DNA of 40,579 nucleotides from Candidatus Levyibacteriota bacterium (GTDB lineage Bacteria > Patescibacteriota > Microgenomatia > Levybacterales > UBA12049): positions 1 through 40,579 of the forward strand of contig JACQKR010000036.1 in assembly GCA_016204425.1 (NCBI GenBank), written 5' to 3'. How positions within the stretch are numbered: position 1 is the first letter of the stretch; each line of letters begins with the position of its first letter. Position numbers and translations under genes: made by a program. Below the pieces are notes generated by a model, which saw only the letters and a list, made by a program, of their open reading frames with translations, did not search any database and was not told the origin of the DNA. This document shows, one piece after another, positions 8,378-16,997 of this stretch.

Positions 8378-9001
8378 ATGACTGCAGTACAAGATTATAA
8401 AGAGATTACAAAACAGAGCTATGATGAACATGCAGAGGAGTTTGCATCTTTTGCGGCAGCATTTCGCGGGAAGTTAAAACAGTGGATAGCATCATTTGCA
8501 GATCAGCTGAAAGCAAATGATCAAGTGCTTGATGTCGGATGCGGGGCAGGAAGAGACGCACATTATTTTATCGAGCATGGTTTGCATGTGACCGGGATTG
8601 ATAACTCAGAGAAACTTATCGACCTCGCAAAAATAAAAGTACCGGACGGAGCATTTTTTGTTATGGATTTTGAGGAGTTACCTTTGCCAAAAGAGAGCTT
8701 TGAAGGGGTGTGGGCGAGCGCGAGTCTTGTCCATGTTCCAAGAGAAAACTTGCTGCCTATATTGAAGAGAATTCATGCACTGCTCAAGCCGGGTGGTGTG
8801 TTTTTCTCAAGCTGGCGTGTTGGAAAAGGTGAGAAATTCACTGTTGAGAAAAGAGGGAATGCAGAATTGAAGCGATATTACACATACTATGACCCTGAGG
8901 AACTTATCGATTTGATGAAAAAGGCAGATTTTATAGAAGTAACACATGAGTTGGATGAGATAGAAACAGGTATGTGGGTTGGGGTATTCGCTCATAAATA
9001 A
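8378..9001 (+). CDS. Class I SAM-dependent methyltransferase
   Basis: A 207-residue protein with the Rossmann-fold methyltransferase motifs: VLDVGCGAGRDA (motif I, about residue 50), VTGIDNSE (motif II) and an acidic pocket segment FVMDFEELP, followed by LLKPGGVFF. The substrate is unknown. It sits between the alpha and beta subunit genes of the oxidoreductase and ends one base before the beta start, so it is cotranscribed with them. A role in the same pathway or in modifying the enzyme or a cofactor is conjecture. Confidence 0.88.
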   Translation: MTAVQDYKEITKQSYDEHAEEFASFAAAFRGKLKQWIASFADQLKANDQVLDVGCGAGRDAHYFIEHGLHVTGIDNSEKLIDLAKIKVPDGAFFVMDFEELPLPKESFEGVWASASLVHVPRENLLPILKRIHALLKPGGVFFSSWRVGKGEKFTVEKRGNAELKRYYTYYDPEELIDLMKKADFIEVTHELDEIETGMWVGVFAHK

Positions 9002-9002
9002 T

Positions 9003-10991
9003 ATGCCGACGACAGTAAAAGATTTAGAAATAACATACGATAAGCCAAACTGGTGTCCGGGGTGTGTCGTACCGGAGACATTTATTCAAACGAATCCCTC
9101 TTCGCGAGTCGTGACGAAGATTAAGGAAAGTGACCGCGTTATTGGAAGTGACGGGATGCCACATGAAGTGACCAAGGTCATGGAGCATGTCCATGAGGGG
9201 GTTTTGTATAAACTCGTTTCTAAGTATTTCGGTGAAACGTCACTTACCCCAGAGCATCCTATACTTGCAGTCCGCAGGAAACATAAGAAGCTACACAATA
9301 AAGAATGGAAATCAGAATGGATCGAAGCTGGAGAGCTCAAAACCGGTGACTACCTTCTGTATCCTGTTCTTAAAGAGGTAAGGGATCTCTCTTCAGTAGC
9401 GCTCCTATACGACAAAAAAACCAAGGATACGAGAAGCCGGGATTTACCCAAAGAAGTTCGATTGGACAAGGCGTTTTTGCGACTTGCTGGATATTATATC
9501 GCAGAAGGATATGTGCATAGACGGTCGATTAATTTTACCTTTCACGTAAAAGAAGAGGATTTTGCAGATGATGTCATAACAGTGATGCAAGATCTTTTTA
9601 GTCTCTCGTCAATAAAGCGATATCGCAAAGGGAAAAAGACGATTGATCTTTCGTTTAATTCGTCATATCTATCAGAAATATTTGAAACATGGTTTGGGAA
9701 AGGAGCTGAACAGAAAAAAATTCCAGATTTCCTCATGTATCTCTCAAAAGAGAGGCAGACAGAGCTTCTTAAAGGAATGTGGAGGGGAGATGGATGGGTA
9801 AGTCAAAAAACGCACAGAGCTAATTACAAAACGATCTCAAAAGTGCTTTGCGAGCAAGTAAAAATGCTTCTTCTTCGTCAGGGAATTTTACCAACGATTA
9901 CTGTTAACAAAGCATATAGTATCCACAAAGTTTCTTATTCCATTCAAGTCATCGATCCACACGATTTTTCTCTTTTACAAACCTTTCTTAATGGTAATTC
10001 AGACAAGGTGACAGATCGTTCAAGAAGCTTGATCACAAAGGATTTTGCATTCTTGCCGATTAAGAAAATTGAGACGAAGCCATACAGGGGACCTGTGCAC
10101 AATTTTGAGGTAGATACAGAAAATGCATATGTGACTGAAAACGCAATTTTGCACAACTGCGGAGACTTTGGTATTTGGGTATCGCTGAAGAATGCGATCG
10201 TTCAGCTTGAGCTTAATCCGTGGGAAGTTGTTCTCGTCTCAGGGATAGGCTGTTCGAGCAAGTTGCCATACTGGGTCAAGACATATGGTTTTAACGGCCT
10301 ACACGGCCGTCCAATGCCCGTTGCAGAAGGAATACGGCTTGCTAATCATGGACTGAAGGTTATCGTCATTGGAGGCGATGGTGATCAGTATGGTGAAGGG
10401 GGTAATCATCTGATGCATGCGGCACGACGCAATGTCGATTTGACACTTCTGATTCATAACAATCAGATTTATGGATTGACAACGGGGCAGTACTCACCGA
10501 CAACGAGTATCGGGGATAAGAACAAGGCGACACCCGTACCGGTCACTGAAGCGCCGGTGAATCCCATGTCTCTTGGCCTTGCAGCCGGTGCTACGTTTGT
10601 CGCACGGGGTTTTTCAGGCGACAATAAGCAGGAAACCCAGCTCTTAGTGGAAGCGGTAAAACACAAGGGATTTGCCATGGTCGATACAATGCAGCCATGT
10701 GTCACATTCAATCACCACAATACTTTCTCATGGTTCTATGAAAGAGTCTATAAGCTTGAGGAAGCAGGACATGATCCGAAAGACAAGATTCAGGCATTTG
10801 CCAGAGCCGAAGAATGGCCTTTGCGCCGAGCGCTGAAAGAGGGGGAAAAAGAAAAAGTCGCAACCGGGATTTTCTATCGTGAAGAGCGGCCAACCTGGGA
10901 AGACGGCATGCCGCAGATTGCTACGTCCCCGCTTGTCAGACAGCCAATCGACAAAGTCGACATCAATCCCCTCTTTGATGAGTTGATGTAG
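9003..10991 (+). CDS. korB: 2-oxoacid:ferredoxin oxidoreductase beta subunit, intein-containing precursor
   Basis: A 662-residue precursor that should splice to about 297 residues. Extein features are WCPG then CGDFGIW around the insertion, VSGIGCSSKLPYW, the thiamine diphosphate motif GGDGDQYGEGGNH with IHNNQIYGLTTGQ, and MQPCVTFN. In this enzyme class the CxxC and two later cysteines bind a [4Fe-4S] cluster. The intein interrupts CPGC after glycine, so the cluster motif exists only after splicing. The start MPTTVKDLE at 9003 is preferred over an upstream in-frame start at 8979 that overlaps the methyltransferase gene. Confidence 0.93.
   Translation: MPTTVKDLEITYDKPNWCPGCVVPETFIQTNPSSRVVTKIKESDRVIGSDGMPHEVTKVMEHVHEGVLYKLVSKYFGETSLTPEHPILAVRRKHKKLHNKEWKSEWIEAGELKTGDYLLYPVLKEVRDLSSVALLYDKKTKDTRSRDLPKEVRLDKAFLRLAGYYIAEGYVHRRSINFTFHVKEEDFADDVITVMQDLFSLSSIKRYRKGKKTIDLSFNSSYLSEIFETWFGKGAEQKKIPDFLMYLSKERQTELLKGMWRGDGWVSQKTHRANYKTISKVLCEQVKMLLLRQGILPTITVNKAYSIHKVSYSIQVIDPHDFSLLQTFLNGNSDKVTDRSRSLITKDFAFLPIKKIETKPYRGPVHNFEVDTENAYVTENAILHNCGDFGIWVSLKNAIVQLELNPWEVVLVSGIGCSSKLPYWVKTYGFNGLHGRPMPVAEGIRLANHGLKVIVIGGDGDQYGEGGNHLMHAARRNVDLTLLIHNNQIYGLTTGQYSPTTSIGDKNKATPVPVTEAPVNPMSLGLAAGATFVARGFSGDNKQETQLLVEAVKHKGFAMVDTMQPCVTFNHHNTFSWFYERVYKLEEAGHDPKDKIQAFARAEEWPLRRALKEGEKEKVATGIFYREERPTWEDGMPQIATSPLVRQPIDKVDINPLFDELM
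9063..10157 (+). other. Intein with LAGLIDADG homing endonuclease domain
   Basis: A 365-residue intein in frame in the beta subunit. Its first residue is Cys (precursor residue 21) and it ends in His-Asn (ILHN), followed by an extein Cys, the canonical class 1 arrangement. Block B is TPEHPILAVR with its histidine, and block F is VHNFEVDTENAYV. Two dodecapeptide-type motifs, LRLAGYYIAEG and LLKGMWRGDGWV, mark a LAGLIDADG endonuclease in the middle. All splicing residues that can be checked are present, so splicing and perhaps homing activity are expected. Insertion falls between Gly and Cys of CPGC. Confidence 0.93.
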
Positions 10992-10995
10992 TAAA

Positions 10996-11628
10996 TTATT
11001 TCTTCTGATCAGGGCAAAGGTCTCCGAGAGGGCACCCTTCACAGGTATGGGGGCGGGCGGTGCATATATCACGGCCGTGAAGAATGAGCATGTGAGAGAA
11101 ATCGATCCAGTGCTCTTTCGGAACAATCTTCATCAAATCCTGCTCTATTTTCTCAGGGTCTTTTTTATCTGTTAATCCTAGTTTGGTAGACAACCGCATG
11201 ACATGGGTATCGACGACGATCCCTTCTGCTTTGTGGTACGCATTCCCCAAAACAACATTTGCTGTTTTTCGTGCAACACCCGGAAGCGCATCAAGCTCCT
11301 CCATATTGTCCGGCACTTTCCCTTTATATTTCTCTGCAATAATTGCTGCTGCGGCTTGTATGTTTTTCGCTTTATTATTGTGAAAATTTACTTTTTTAAT
11401 CATATTGTCGATATCTTCTACTGATGCATCTGTATAGTCTTTGGCTGTTTTGTATTTTTTAAATAGCTCAGGGGTGATGAGATTGACCAGCTTATCAGTT
11501 GCTTGAGCCGAGAGAATCGTCGCAACGAGTAGCTCGAGTGGAGTTGTGAAGTTTAAAGCGGTTTTTGGATTTGGGTACACTTTCGAAAGGCGTTTAATAA
11601 TGAGTTGTACTTTTTGTTCTCTTGTCAT
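10996..11628 (-). CDS. nth: Endonuclease III
   Basis: A 210-residue DNA glycosylase/AP lyase for oxidised pyrimidines. The helix-hairpin-helix LPGVARKTANVVL, the lysine in that helix, the catalytic aspartate in VVDTHVMRL and the cluster motif C-x6-C-x2-C-x5-C at the C-terminus are all present. The start MTREQKV at 11628 is chosen because TATAAT lies 7 nt upstream; an upstream in-frame ATG at 11685 would fall in a palindromic repeat. It converges on the beta subunit gene with 4 bp between stops. Its [4Fe-4S] cluster would come from the Suf system upstream. Confidence 0.96.
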   Translation of the reverse strand: MTREQKVQLIIKRLSKVYPNPKTALNFTTPLELLVATILSAQATDKLVNLITPELFKKYKTAKDYTDASVEDIDNMIKKVNFHNNKAKNIQAAAAIIAEKYKGKVPDNMEELDALPGVARKTANVVLGNAYHKAEGIVVDTHVMRLSTKLGLTDKKDPEKIEQDLMKIVPKEHWIDFSHMLILHGRDICTARPHTCEGCPLGDLCPDQKK

Positions 11629-11635
11629 AGCAAGT

Positions 11636-11641
11636 ATTATA
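11636..11641 (-). promoter_or_regulatory. -10 box of nth, leaderless start
   Basis: On the minus strand TATAAT is followed by ACTTGCT and the ATG at 11628. This predicts an mRNA that begins at the start codon. A good -35 is not visible. Confidence 0.5.
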
Positions 11642-11653
11642 CAGCTTTTTATA

Positions 11654-11724
11654 TTGTCATTGCGAACGAAGTGAAGCAATCTCAAGATGGGGTTGCTTCG
11701 TCATTTCATTCCTCGCAATGACAA
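11654..11724. repeat. Palindromic element with TTGTCATTGCGA ends, copy 1
   Basis: The 12-bp termini TTGTCATTGCGA (11654-11665) and TCGCAATGACAA (11713-11724) are perfect inverted repeats. Inside, GAAGCAATC and GGTTGCTTC form a second imperfect pair. A related copy is inside the CCA-adding enzyme gene at 24025-24101. Confidence 0.75.
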
Positions 11725-11737
11725 AAGATGATCAAAC

Positions 11738-11766
11738 AAAAATCCCTCGCAGAGCGAGGGATTTTT
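11738..11766. terminator. Strong bidirectional hairpin terminator
   Basis: AAAAATCCCTCGC (11738-11750), loop AGA and GCGAGGGATTTTT (11754-11766) form a perfect 13-bp stem with A and T runs at its base. It can end minus-strand transcription from the DUF5679 gene and plus-strand read-through. Confidence 0.85.
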
Positions 11767-11814
11767 ATTGTGTTTCTTGAGAATTCATTGATGAACGCTC
11801 AAGAAGAAAACTGT

Positions 11815-11846
11815 CCTCCTTCTCGCCAGCTGGCGGATTCGGAGGA
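11815..11846. repeat. Palindromic element around CGCCAGCTGGCG
   Basis: The core CGCCAGCTGGCG (11824-11835) is a perfect palindrome, flanked by TCCTCC (11815-11820) and GGAGGA (11841-11846). It lies just after the DUF5679 gene. The half-site CCGCCAGC recurs in the 34-bp repeats at 33570 and 35217. Confidence 0.5.
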
Positions 11847-11856
11847 TCTTCGACGT

Positions 11857-12000
11857 TTAAGCTTTTCCAATTTTGTACATACCTGTTCCACAAACTGGAC
11901 ATTTTCCTTTCATTGCTGGCTTACCGTTCTTCATTGTGACAGGTTGTGCATTTGGATCATCTCTTTTTGCTCGACATTTTACGCAATACATTTCGGCCAT
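11857..12000 (-). CDS. DUF5679-like zinc-ribbon protein
   Basis: A 47-residue protein (MAEMYCVKCRAKR at the start, KCPVCGTGMYK near the end) with two CxxC knuckles about 25 residues apart, as in the DUF5679 zinc ribbons. The minus-strand Shine-Dalgarno AAGGGGGGTG lies 6 nt before the ATG, unlike the leaderless genes nearby. A strong terminator follows at 11738-11766, so it forms its own short transcription unit. Function is unknown. Confidence 0.8.
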   Translation of the reverse strand: MAEMYCVKCRAKRDDPNAQPVTMKNGKPAMKGKCPVCGTGMYKIGKA

Positions 12001-12065
12001 GGTTTTCACCCCCCTTCATAATAGAATTATTTGCATATCGATTATTTGCCATGGAAAGATGGTAT

Positions 12066-12347
12066 TTACCACAATTTCAATGAAAAAAGTACCAATTCAG
12101 CAATAATGATTGCACTTGTAAGGAGAGTGGTTTTTAGCAAATCTGTTTTTACGTATGAGTAGTCAATTGCCGCAACGCTCGTTTTTGTCTGCAAGGGAGA
12201 AGGAGAAGCCGAAGAGAAAGAGTATGATATTCCACGAGGCGGTTCTTGTGTCGGTTGAGAAGCAGTGATTGTTCTGCCTTCGACAAAACTTGTATGTCGA
12301 AGGTCGGCTAACTTTTTCTCTTTTCGAGTTTTTCTATTCTTAGCCAT
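12066..12347 (-). CDS. Small single-span membrane protein
   Basis: A 93-residue protein of unknown family. Residues 1-20 are very basic (MAKNRKTRKEKKLADLRH), residues about 21-65 are rich in Ser, Thr and Pro, and one hydrophobic helix occupies about 70-91 at the C-terminus. It would be a tail-anchored protein with a positively charged cytoplasmic part. It is divergent from the DUF4446 gene across a 60-bp promoter region. Confidence 0.65.
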   Translation of the reverse strand: MAKNRKTRKEKKLADLRHTSFVEGRTITASQPTQEPPRGISYSFSSASPSPLQTKTSVAAIDYSYVKTDLLKTTLLTSAIIIAELVLFSLKLW

Positions 12348-12369
12348 TATAGTAGCCTAGATTACACTA

Positions 12370-12398
12370 TTGACACGAGGCTGTCAAGAGGCTAATAT
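12370..12398 (+). promoter_or_regulatory. Promoter of the DUF4446-DUF3048 genes
   Basis: A perfect TTGACA (12370-12375), a 17-bp spacer and TAATAT (12393-12398). Nine bases then lead to the ATG at 12408, so the leader would be only 2-3 nt. Confidence 0.7.
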
Positions 12399-12407
12399 GC
12401 TTACAGT

Positions 12408-12878
12408 ATGCTGTCTACTGTAGGGCTGATTGCCATTTTGCTTATTGTTGCTTGGCTCTCGGCACTATCCTATCTGTTTTGGAAGCTGCATACAAAGTAC
12501 CTCATTTTTGAAGAGAATGGTGAACAGAAAAGCCTCCCATCCCTTCTTGAAGCCCTAACAAAAGAGCTATCACTTTCAAAAAAACATATTGCAGAACTAT
12601 CCAAACGGTGTGATAAAATAGAGGAAGAGGGAAAGTTTCATATCCAGAAAATCGGTCTTCTCAGGTTTAATCCCTTTAAAGATACGGGTGGAGACCAGAG
12701 TTTTATCGTCGCACTCATTGATGCGAATGATACGGGAATTGTTATTTCTGGATTATATTCTCGATCTGGGACAAGATGGTATGCTAAGAAGATAGTTGCA
12801 GGGAAGGGATCAGATCATGAACTTTCAGACGAAGAGAAAAAAGCCCTCAAATTAGCAACTCATATCGGAAACGAATAA
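12408..12878 (+). CDS. DUF4446 family membrane protein
   Basis: A 156-residue protein matching DUF4446. One N-terminal membrane helix (about 4-25) is followed by a coiled-coil segment (about 48-75) and a C-terminal domain with the typical GLLRFNPFKDTGGDQSF and GIVISGLYSRSGTRWYAK motifs. The function of the family is unknown; it is common in Gram-positive bacteria and in CPR genomes. It has a near-consensus promoter and is followed after 6 bp by the DUF3048 gene, so the two probably form an operon. Confidence 0.88.
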   Translation: MLSTVGLIAILLIVAWLSALSYLFWKLHTKYLIFEENGEQKSLPSLLEALTKELSLSKKHIAELSKRCDKIEEEGKFHIQKIGLLRFNPFKDTGGDQSFIVALIDANDTGIVISGLYSRSGTRWYAKKIVAGKGSDHELSDEEKKALKLATHIGNE

Positions 12879-12884
12879 TCTTAC

Positions 12885-14063
12885 ATGAAAAGCAAACTTG
12901 TTACAACAATAGTTCTGTCATTAATTGTCTATGTCATTTCGGCTGTCACATCATATAAGCTTTTTGTGAATAGTGCTGTTATCGATTCGCTTACTCCCGT
13001 CACCCCTGTCGATGAAGCAAAAAAAGGGAACGATTTTGATGCACTAACTTTTGATGAGTCCTTACCAAAAACACAGGAATGCCCGCTCAATGGCGCAAAG
13101 TATTCAAAGCAGCAAAAACAATGGTGGGAGAAGCATAGGCCGCTTGGCGTTATGATCGAGAATCATGAAGATTCACGACCGCAGTCAGGGATTTCATTTG
13201 CCGATGTGATCTATGAAGCTGTGGCAGAAGGTGGTATTACCCGGTTTTTAGCAATATTTTATTGTCAGGACGCAGGAATTATCGGACCGGTCCGATCTGC
13301 ACGAACGTATTTTCTTGATTGGGTTTCAGAATATGGTGATTACCCGCTGTACGCGCATGTCGGCGGAGCAAATACTCCCGGTCCGGCAAACGCACTTGGC
13401 CAGATTGGTGACTATGGATGGAGTGTCTACAATGATATGAATCAGTTTTCCATAGGTTTTCCTACATTCAGGAGGGATGAGAGTAGGCTTGGGAGACAAG
13501 TTGCGACAGAGCACACGATGTACTCCACGACATCAAAGCTATGGAAAGTTGCAGAGTCTCGAAAATTGACCAATGTCGATGAAGATAAGAATACATGGGA
13601 TGAATCATTTGTGCCATATGATTTCAAAGAAGATGCGAAGACCGATGAGAGGGCAAGCGCACAGACGGTGCATCTTGAAATGTGGGAAAAATACAAGCAA
13701 TATGCCATTGATTGGACGTACGATAAGCAGAACAATGTTTATATGCGAAAAAATGGTGGCGCAGTATATACCGATCAAAATACGAAGAAACAGCTGAGTG
13801 CAAAAAATATTGTGGTATTATATATGCGAGAAAGTTCAGCAAATGATGGGTATGAAGGAAATGCACATCGTTTGTATCGAAACAAAGGGACAGGGAATGC
13901 AGTCATTTTCCAGGATGGAAAACAGATTAAAGCAACATGGAGAAAAGACAAGAGAGAAGCTCGAACGATTCTGACTGCAAGTGATGGGTCAAAAATCGAA
14001 TTTAATAGAGGTCTCATTTGGTTTGAAATCCTGCCCCTGGAGGGTGTCTTAGAAGTCAAATAA
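12885..14063 (+). CDS. DUF3048 domain protein (YerB-like), membrane-anchored
   Basis: A 392-residue protein. An N-terminal hydrophobic helix (about 5-25) should anchor it outside the cell membrane. The DUF3048 N-terminal signature is clear: MIENHEDSRPQSG, IYEAVAEGGITRFLAIF and GPVRSARTYF, followed by YAHVGG. The C-terminal DUF3048_C part includes IVVLYMRES and GLIWFEI. YerB-type proteins are surface proteins of unknown biochemical role. It follows the DUF4446 gene closely. Confidence 0.88.
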   Translation: MKSKLVTTIVLSLIVYVISAVTSYKLFVNSAVIDSLTPVTPVDEAKKGNDFDALTFDESLPKTQECPLNGAKYSKQQKQWWEKHRPLGVMIENHEDSRPQSGISFADVIYEAVAEGGITRFLAIFYCQDAGIIGPVRSARTYFLDWVSEYGDYPLYAHVGGANTPGPANALGQIGDYGWSVYNDMNQFSIGFPTFRRDESRLGRQVATEHTMYSTTSKLWKVAESRKLTNVDEDKNTWDESFVPYDFKEDAKTDERASAQTVHLEMWEKYKQYAIDWTYDKQNNVYMRKNGGAVYTDQNTKKQLSAKNIVVLYMRESSANDGYEGNAHRLYRNKGTGNAVIFQDGKQIKATWRKDKREARTILTASDGSKIEFNRGLIWFEILPLEGVLEVK

Positions 14064-14096
14064 ACCGGCTATAAGTTATAATAAGGGGCAGGAAAT

Positions 14097-14675
14097 ATGT
14101 TATCTGATTTAATTACATCAAAATCTCGAGTCAAACTTCTCAACGTTTTTCTCGCAAATCCGTATGAGATGTACCACGTCCGGGAGTGTGTTCGAAGGAC
14201 GGGCGACGAGATTAACGCGGTACGCCGTGAGCTGCAATACCTCGAAGGAAAAGGGATTTTCATCAAAGAGAATAGGGCAAACAGAGTGTATTACTCCCTA
14301 TCCAAAAATTATCCGTTTTATTTTGACTTGCTAGAGCTTGCCTCAAAAACGATCGGTTTAGGTGCAGATTTCCTGAAAAACAGAGCCAAACTTGGAAAAA
14401 TAAAATATGCAATGTTTTCGGGGAGTTTCGTTCGTCGTATCAAGCGGTATCCGGATCAGGTCGATTTTATGGTTGTTGGGACAGTCGTCTTGCCTGAGCT
14501 TGCAGTTCTTGTCCGGAATGAAGAAGCCCGTCTTAATACTGAAATTAATTACACGGCAATGACCGAGGAAGAATTTAAATTCCGAAAGAAACGAAATGAT
14601 CCCTTCATTATAGGCATTCTCTCCGGATCTCGGGTCATGCTTCTTGGGGACGAGGAGGCAATGCTAGCGACATGA
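14097..14675 (+). CDS. HTH regulator with degenerate nucleotidyltransferase-like domain
   Basis: A 192-residue protein. Residues 1-70 form an ArsR-like winged helix (SRVKLLNVFLANP, HVRECVRRTG, LQYLEGKGIF). The C-terminal part has the outline of a MNT-type nucleotidyltransferase (FSGSFVRRIKRYPDQVDFMVVG), but the usual GS-x-ARG and DxD residues are not intact, so catalysis is doubtful. TATAAT at 14077-14082 lies 14 nt before the ATG. It overlaps secD by 4 bp (ATGA), so it is cotranscribed with secDF. Confidence 0.75.
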   Translation: MLSDLITSKSRVKLLNVFLANPYEMYHVRECVRRTGDEINAVRRELQYLEGKGIFIKENRANRVYYSLSKNYPFYFDLLELASKTIGLGADFLKNRAKLGKIKYAMFSGSFVRRIKRYPDQVDFMVVGTVVLPELAVLVRNEEARLNTEINYTAMTEEEFKFRKKRNDPFIIGILSGSRVMLLGDEEAMLAT

Positions 14676-16051
14676 GGAAGCGTCCGACGTTTCTTTTTAT
14701 TTTCATTCTTTTTATATCACTTATTGCATTCCTTATTAATAGTCCAAAGGAAATCCACCTTCCTGAGAAGATACTACTTCCAGGAACACAAACAGCAATT
14801 TCTCTTCCGAAGAAAATTCAACTTGTTGACACGCAGAGCTTGTTGCGTTTTATCCGTGTAGAACGGAATCTTTCGTTTCGAAAAGGTCTTGACCTTGAGG
14901 GAGGAACGAGTATTACCTTACGAGCAGATATGAGATCTGTCCCAAACGATCAACGTAAAAATGCACTCGAATCGGCAAAAACAGTCATTGAGCGACGAGT
15001 GAATTTTTTCGGGGTTTCAGAGCCTGTTGTGCAAACAGCTGCCGGAAACAATGACTACCGTGTTATTGCTGAAATTCCGGGTGTCACCGACGTGAACCAG
15101 GCAGTAAGCCTCATTGGTACGACAGCGAAGCTGACATTCTGGGAAGAAGGGGCAACAGGAGCAGCAGAGCTAGCACCACCAGACCAAATTCCTCTCAATA
15201 GCCAGGTATTTCTTGGTCAAAATCCCAAGAAGACCGATCTCTCGGGTGCCGATCTTCGGCAGTCAACGGTTACATTTGATCCGAACAGTGGGCAGCCTGT
15301 TGTCCAGCTTGCATTCACAGGAGAAGGTGCGAAGAAGTTTGCTGCTATCACGAAAAGAAATGTTGGAAAACGGTTAGGATTCTCTCTGGATAACATTATG
15401 GTAGATGCCCCTGTTGTGCAAAACCCAATCCTCGATGGAAACGCGATTATTTCAGGTTCGTTTACAACGGAACAGGCAAAAGCTCTTCAGCTGCAGTTGA
15501 ATGCCGGCGCATTACCTGTTTCACTGAGCGTTCTTGAGCAGCGGGCAATCGGCGCAACACTTGGAAGTACCTCTGTTCAGAAAAGCCTTATTGCCGGCGC
15601 AATAGGATTTGTTGTTATCGTAATATTTATGATAATACTCTATGGAAGGCTAGGAGTTATTGCGAGTCTGGCACTTATTGTCTATACCCTTATTACTTTG
15701 GCGTTTTTTCGACTTATTCCGGTGACGCTGACTCTTGCCGGTATTGCCGGGTTTATTCTTTCCATAGGTATTGCGGTTGATGCAAATATTCTCATCTTTG
15801 AGCGGATGCGTGAAGAGTTGCGAAAAGGGAAATCGGATGAACAGGCGTTAGCCTTGGGGTTTACAAGGGCATGGTCATCTATTCGGGACTCGAATATAGC
15901 AAGTCTTATCACGAGTGGAATTTTGTACTATTTCGGAACAGGTATGGTTCGGGGATTCGCATTGACCTTGGCTATAGGGGTTCTCGTATCTATGTTTTCA
16001 GCGATTCTTGTCACACGGACTTTCTTACGAATGGTCTATAACACGCGATAA
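14672..16051 (+). CDS. secD: SecD, protein export membrane subunit
   Basis: A 459-residue SecD. One N-terminal helix, the first periplasmic domain (FRKGLDLEGGTSITL near residue 70), the P1 domain with ITKRNVGKRLGFSLDN, then five membrane spans with GFILSIGIAVDANILIFERMREEL and the final transmembrane block. SecDF uses the proton or sodium gradient to complete protein translocation. secF follows after 2 bp. Its length and motifs are normal. Confidence 0.96.
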   Translation: MRKRPTFLFIFILFISLIAFLINSPKEIHLPEKILLPGTQTAISLPKKIQLVDTQSLLRFIRVERNLSFRKGLDLEGGTSITLRADMRSVPNDQRKNALESAKTVIERRVNFFGVSEPVVQTAAGNNDYRVIAEIPGVTDVNQAVSLIGTTAKLTFWEEGATGAAELAPPDQIPLNSQVFLGQNPKKTDLSGADLRQSTVTFDPNSGQPVVQLAFTGEGAKKFAAITKRNVGKRLGFSLDNIMVDAPVVQNPILDGNAIISGSFTTEQAKALQLQLNAGALPVSLSVLEQRAIGATLGSTSVQKSLIAGAIGFVVIVIFMIILYGRLGVIASLALIVYTLITLAFFRLIPVTLTLAGIAGFILSIGIAVDANILIFERMREELRKGKSDEQALALGFTRAWSSIRDSNIASLITSGILYYFGTGMVRGFALTLAIGVLVSMFSAILVTRTFLRMVYNTR

Positions 16052-16053
16052 CT

Positions 16054-16956
16054 ATGCTTACAATTATTAAACATAAAAATATCTATTTTCTCATTTCGCT
16101 TCTGGTAATCATTCCCGGCCTTATATCACTTTTTCTCTATGGCCTGAGGCTGTCAATTGATTTTACGGGTGGTACCCGACTGACGTTGTCGTTTCCAAAG
16201 AATGTTACGGAAAAAGAAATAAATACCATTCGATCTGTTTTTACCGAGGAAAAAATCCATATCGCTACGTTGCAGCCTGCAAAGAATAGTGTCGTTGTTC
16301 GAACTCCCCCGCTGAACGAAAAACAGAACAGACAATTGTTAACAAAACTCGATCAACAGCTTGATACCTTCCGACAGGAGCAATTTGAAACAGTCGGTCC
16401 GACAATAGGGAGAGAGACGACGTTAAACGCGTTAAAAACCCTTGTTCTTGCTTCACTTCTCATAGTTTTCTATATCGCATTATCTTTTCGTAAAGTGCCT
16501 AAGCCCGCGTCAAGTCTACGATTTGGCGTATGCGCTATTATCGCGTTGATACATGATGTTTTAGTCGTTATAGGGATATTTTCTCTTCTTGGACACTTTT
16601 TTGGCGTTGAGGCGGATAGTTTGTTCGTTACTGCGCTCCTTACTGTTATCGGTTTTTCAGTGCATGATACGATTGTCGTATTCGATAGAATAAGAGAAAA
16701 TTTACTCAGAACAGGTGGGTCGACGCTTGCACAAGTCGTGAATGACTCAATATTACAGACATTAAGTCGATCCTTAAACACTTCTTTAACAGCACTACTT
16801 GTTTTATTTACCCTCTTACTCTTTGGAGGGGAGACGATTCGGTGGTTTGTTGTCGCACTTTTGATTGGTATAGCAAGTGGTACGTTCTCATCCATATTTA
16901 ACGCCGCACCACTTCTGGTTGTTTGGCATGAATTGGATCAGAAAAGAAAGAAATAA
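16054..16956 (+). CDS. secF: SecF, protein export membrane subunit
   Basis: A 300-residue SecF with an N-terminal helix, the periplasmic SIDFTGGTRLTL segment, QFETVGPTIGRE, then five membrane helices with VIGFSVHDTIVVFDRIREN and SLNTSLTALLVLF. It pairs with SecD encoded just upstream. Length is as expected for the family. Confidence 0.96.
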   Translation: MLTIIKHKNIYFLISLLVIIPGLISLFLYGLRLSIDFTGGTRLTLSFPKNVTEKEINTIRSVFTEEKIHIATLQPAKNSVVVRTPPLNEKQNRQLLTKLDQQLDTFRQEQFETVGPTIGRETTLNALKTLVLASLLIVFYIALSFRKVPKPASSLRFGVCAIIALIHDVLVVIGIFSLLGHFFGVEADSLFVTALLTVIGFSVHDTIVVFDRIRENLLRTGGSTLAQVVNDSILQTLSRSLNTSLTALLVLFTLLLFGGETIRWFVVALLIGIASGTFSSIFNAAPLLVVWHELDQKRKK

Positions 16957-16959
16957 TCA

Positions 16960-16988
16960 TTGTGCATTAAGAGGTAATACGCTAGAAT
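16960..16988 (+). promoter_or_regulatory. Promoter of cysS
   Basis: TTGTGC (16960-16965), a 17-bp spacer and TAGAAT (16983-16988). The ATG is 9 nt later, so the leader would be about 3 nt and no ribosome binding site is seen. Confidence 0.5.
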
Positions 16989-16997
16989 TTTTACTTC

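Noticed and set aside
11728-12021. Plus-strand 97-codon frame
   Set aside because: It runs through a terminator and lies antisense to the DUF5679 gene, which has a clear ribosome binding site and zinc knuckles.
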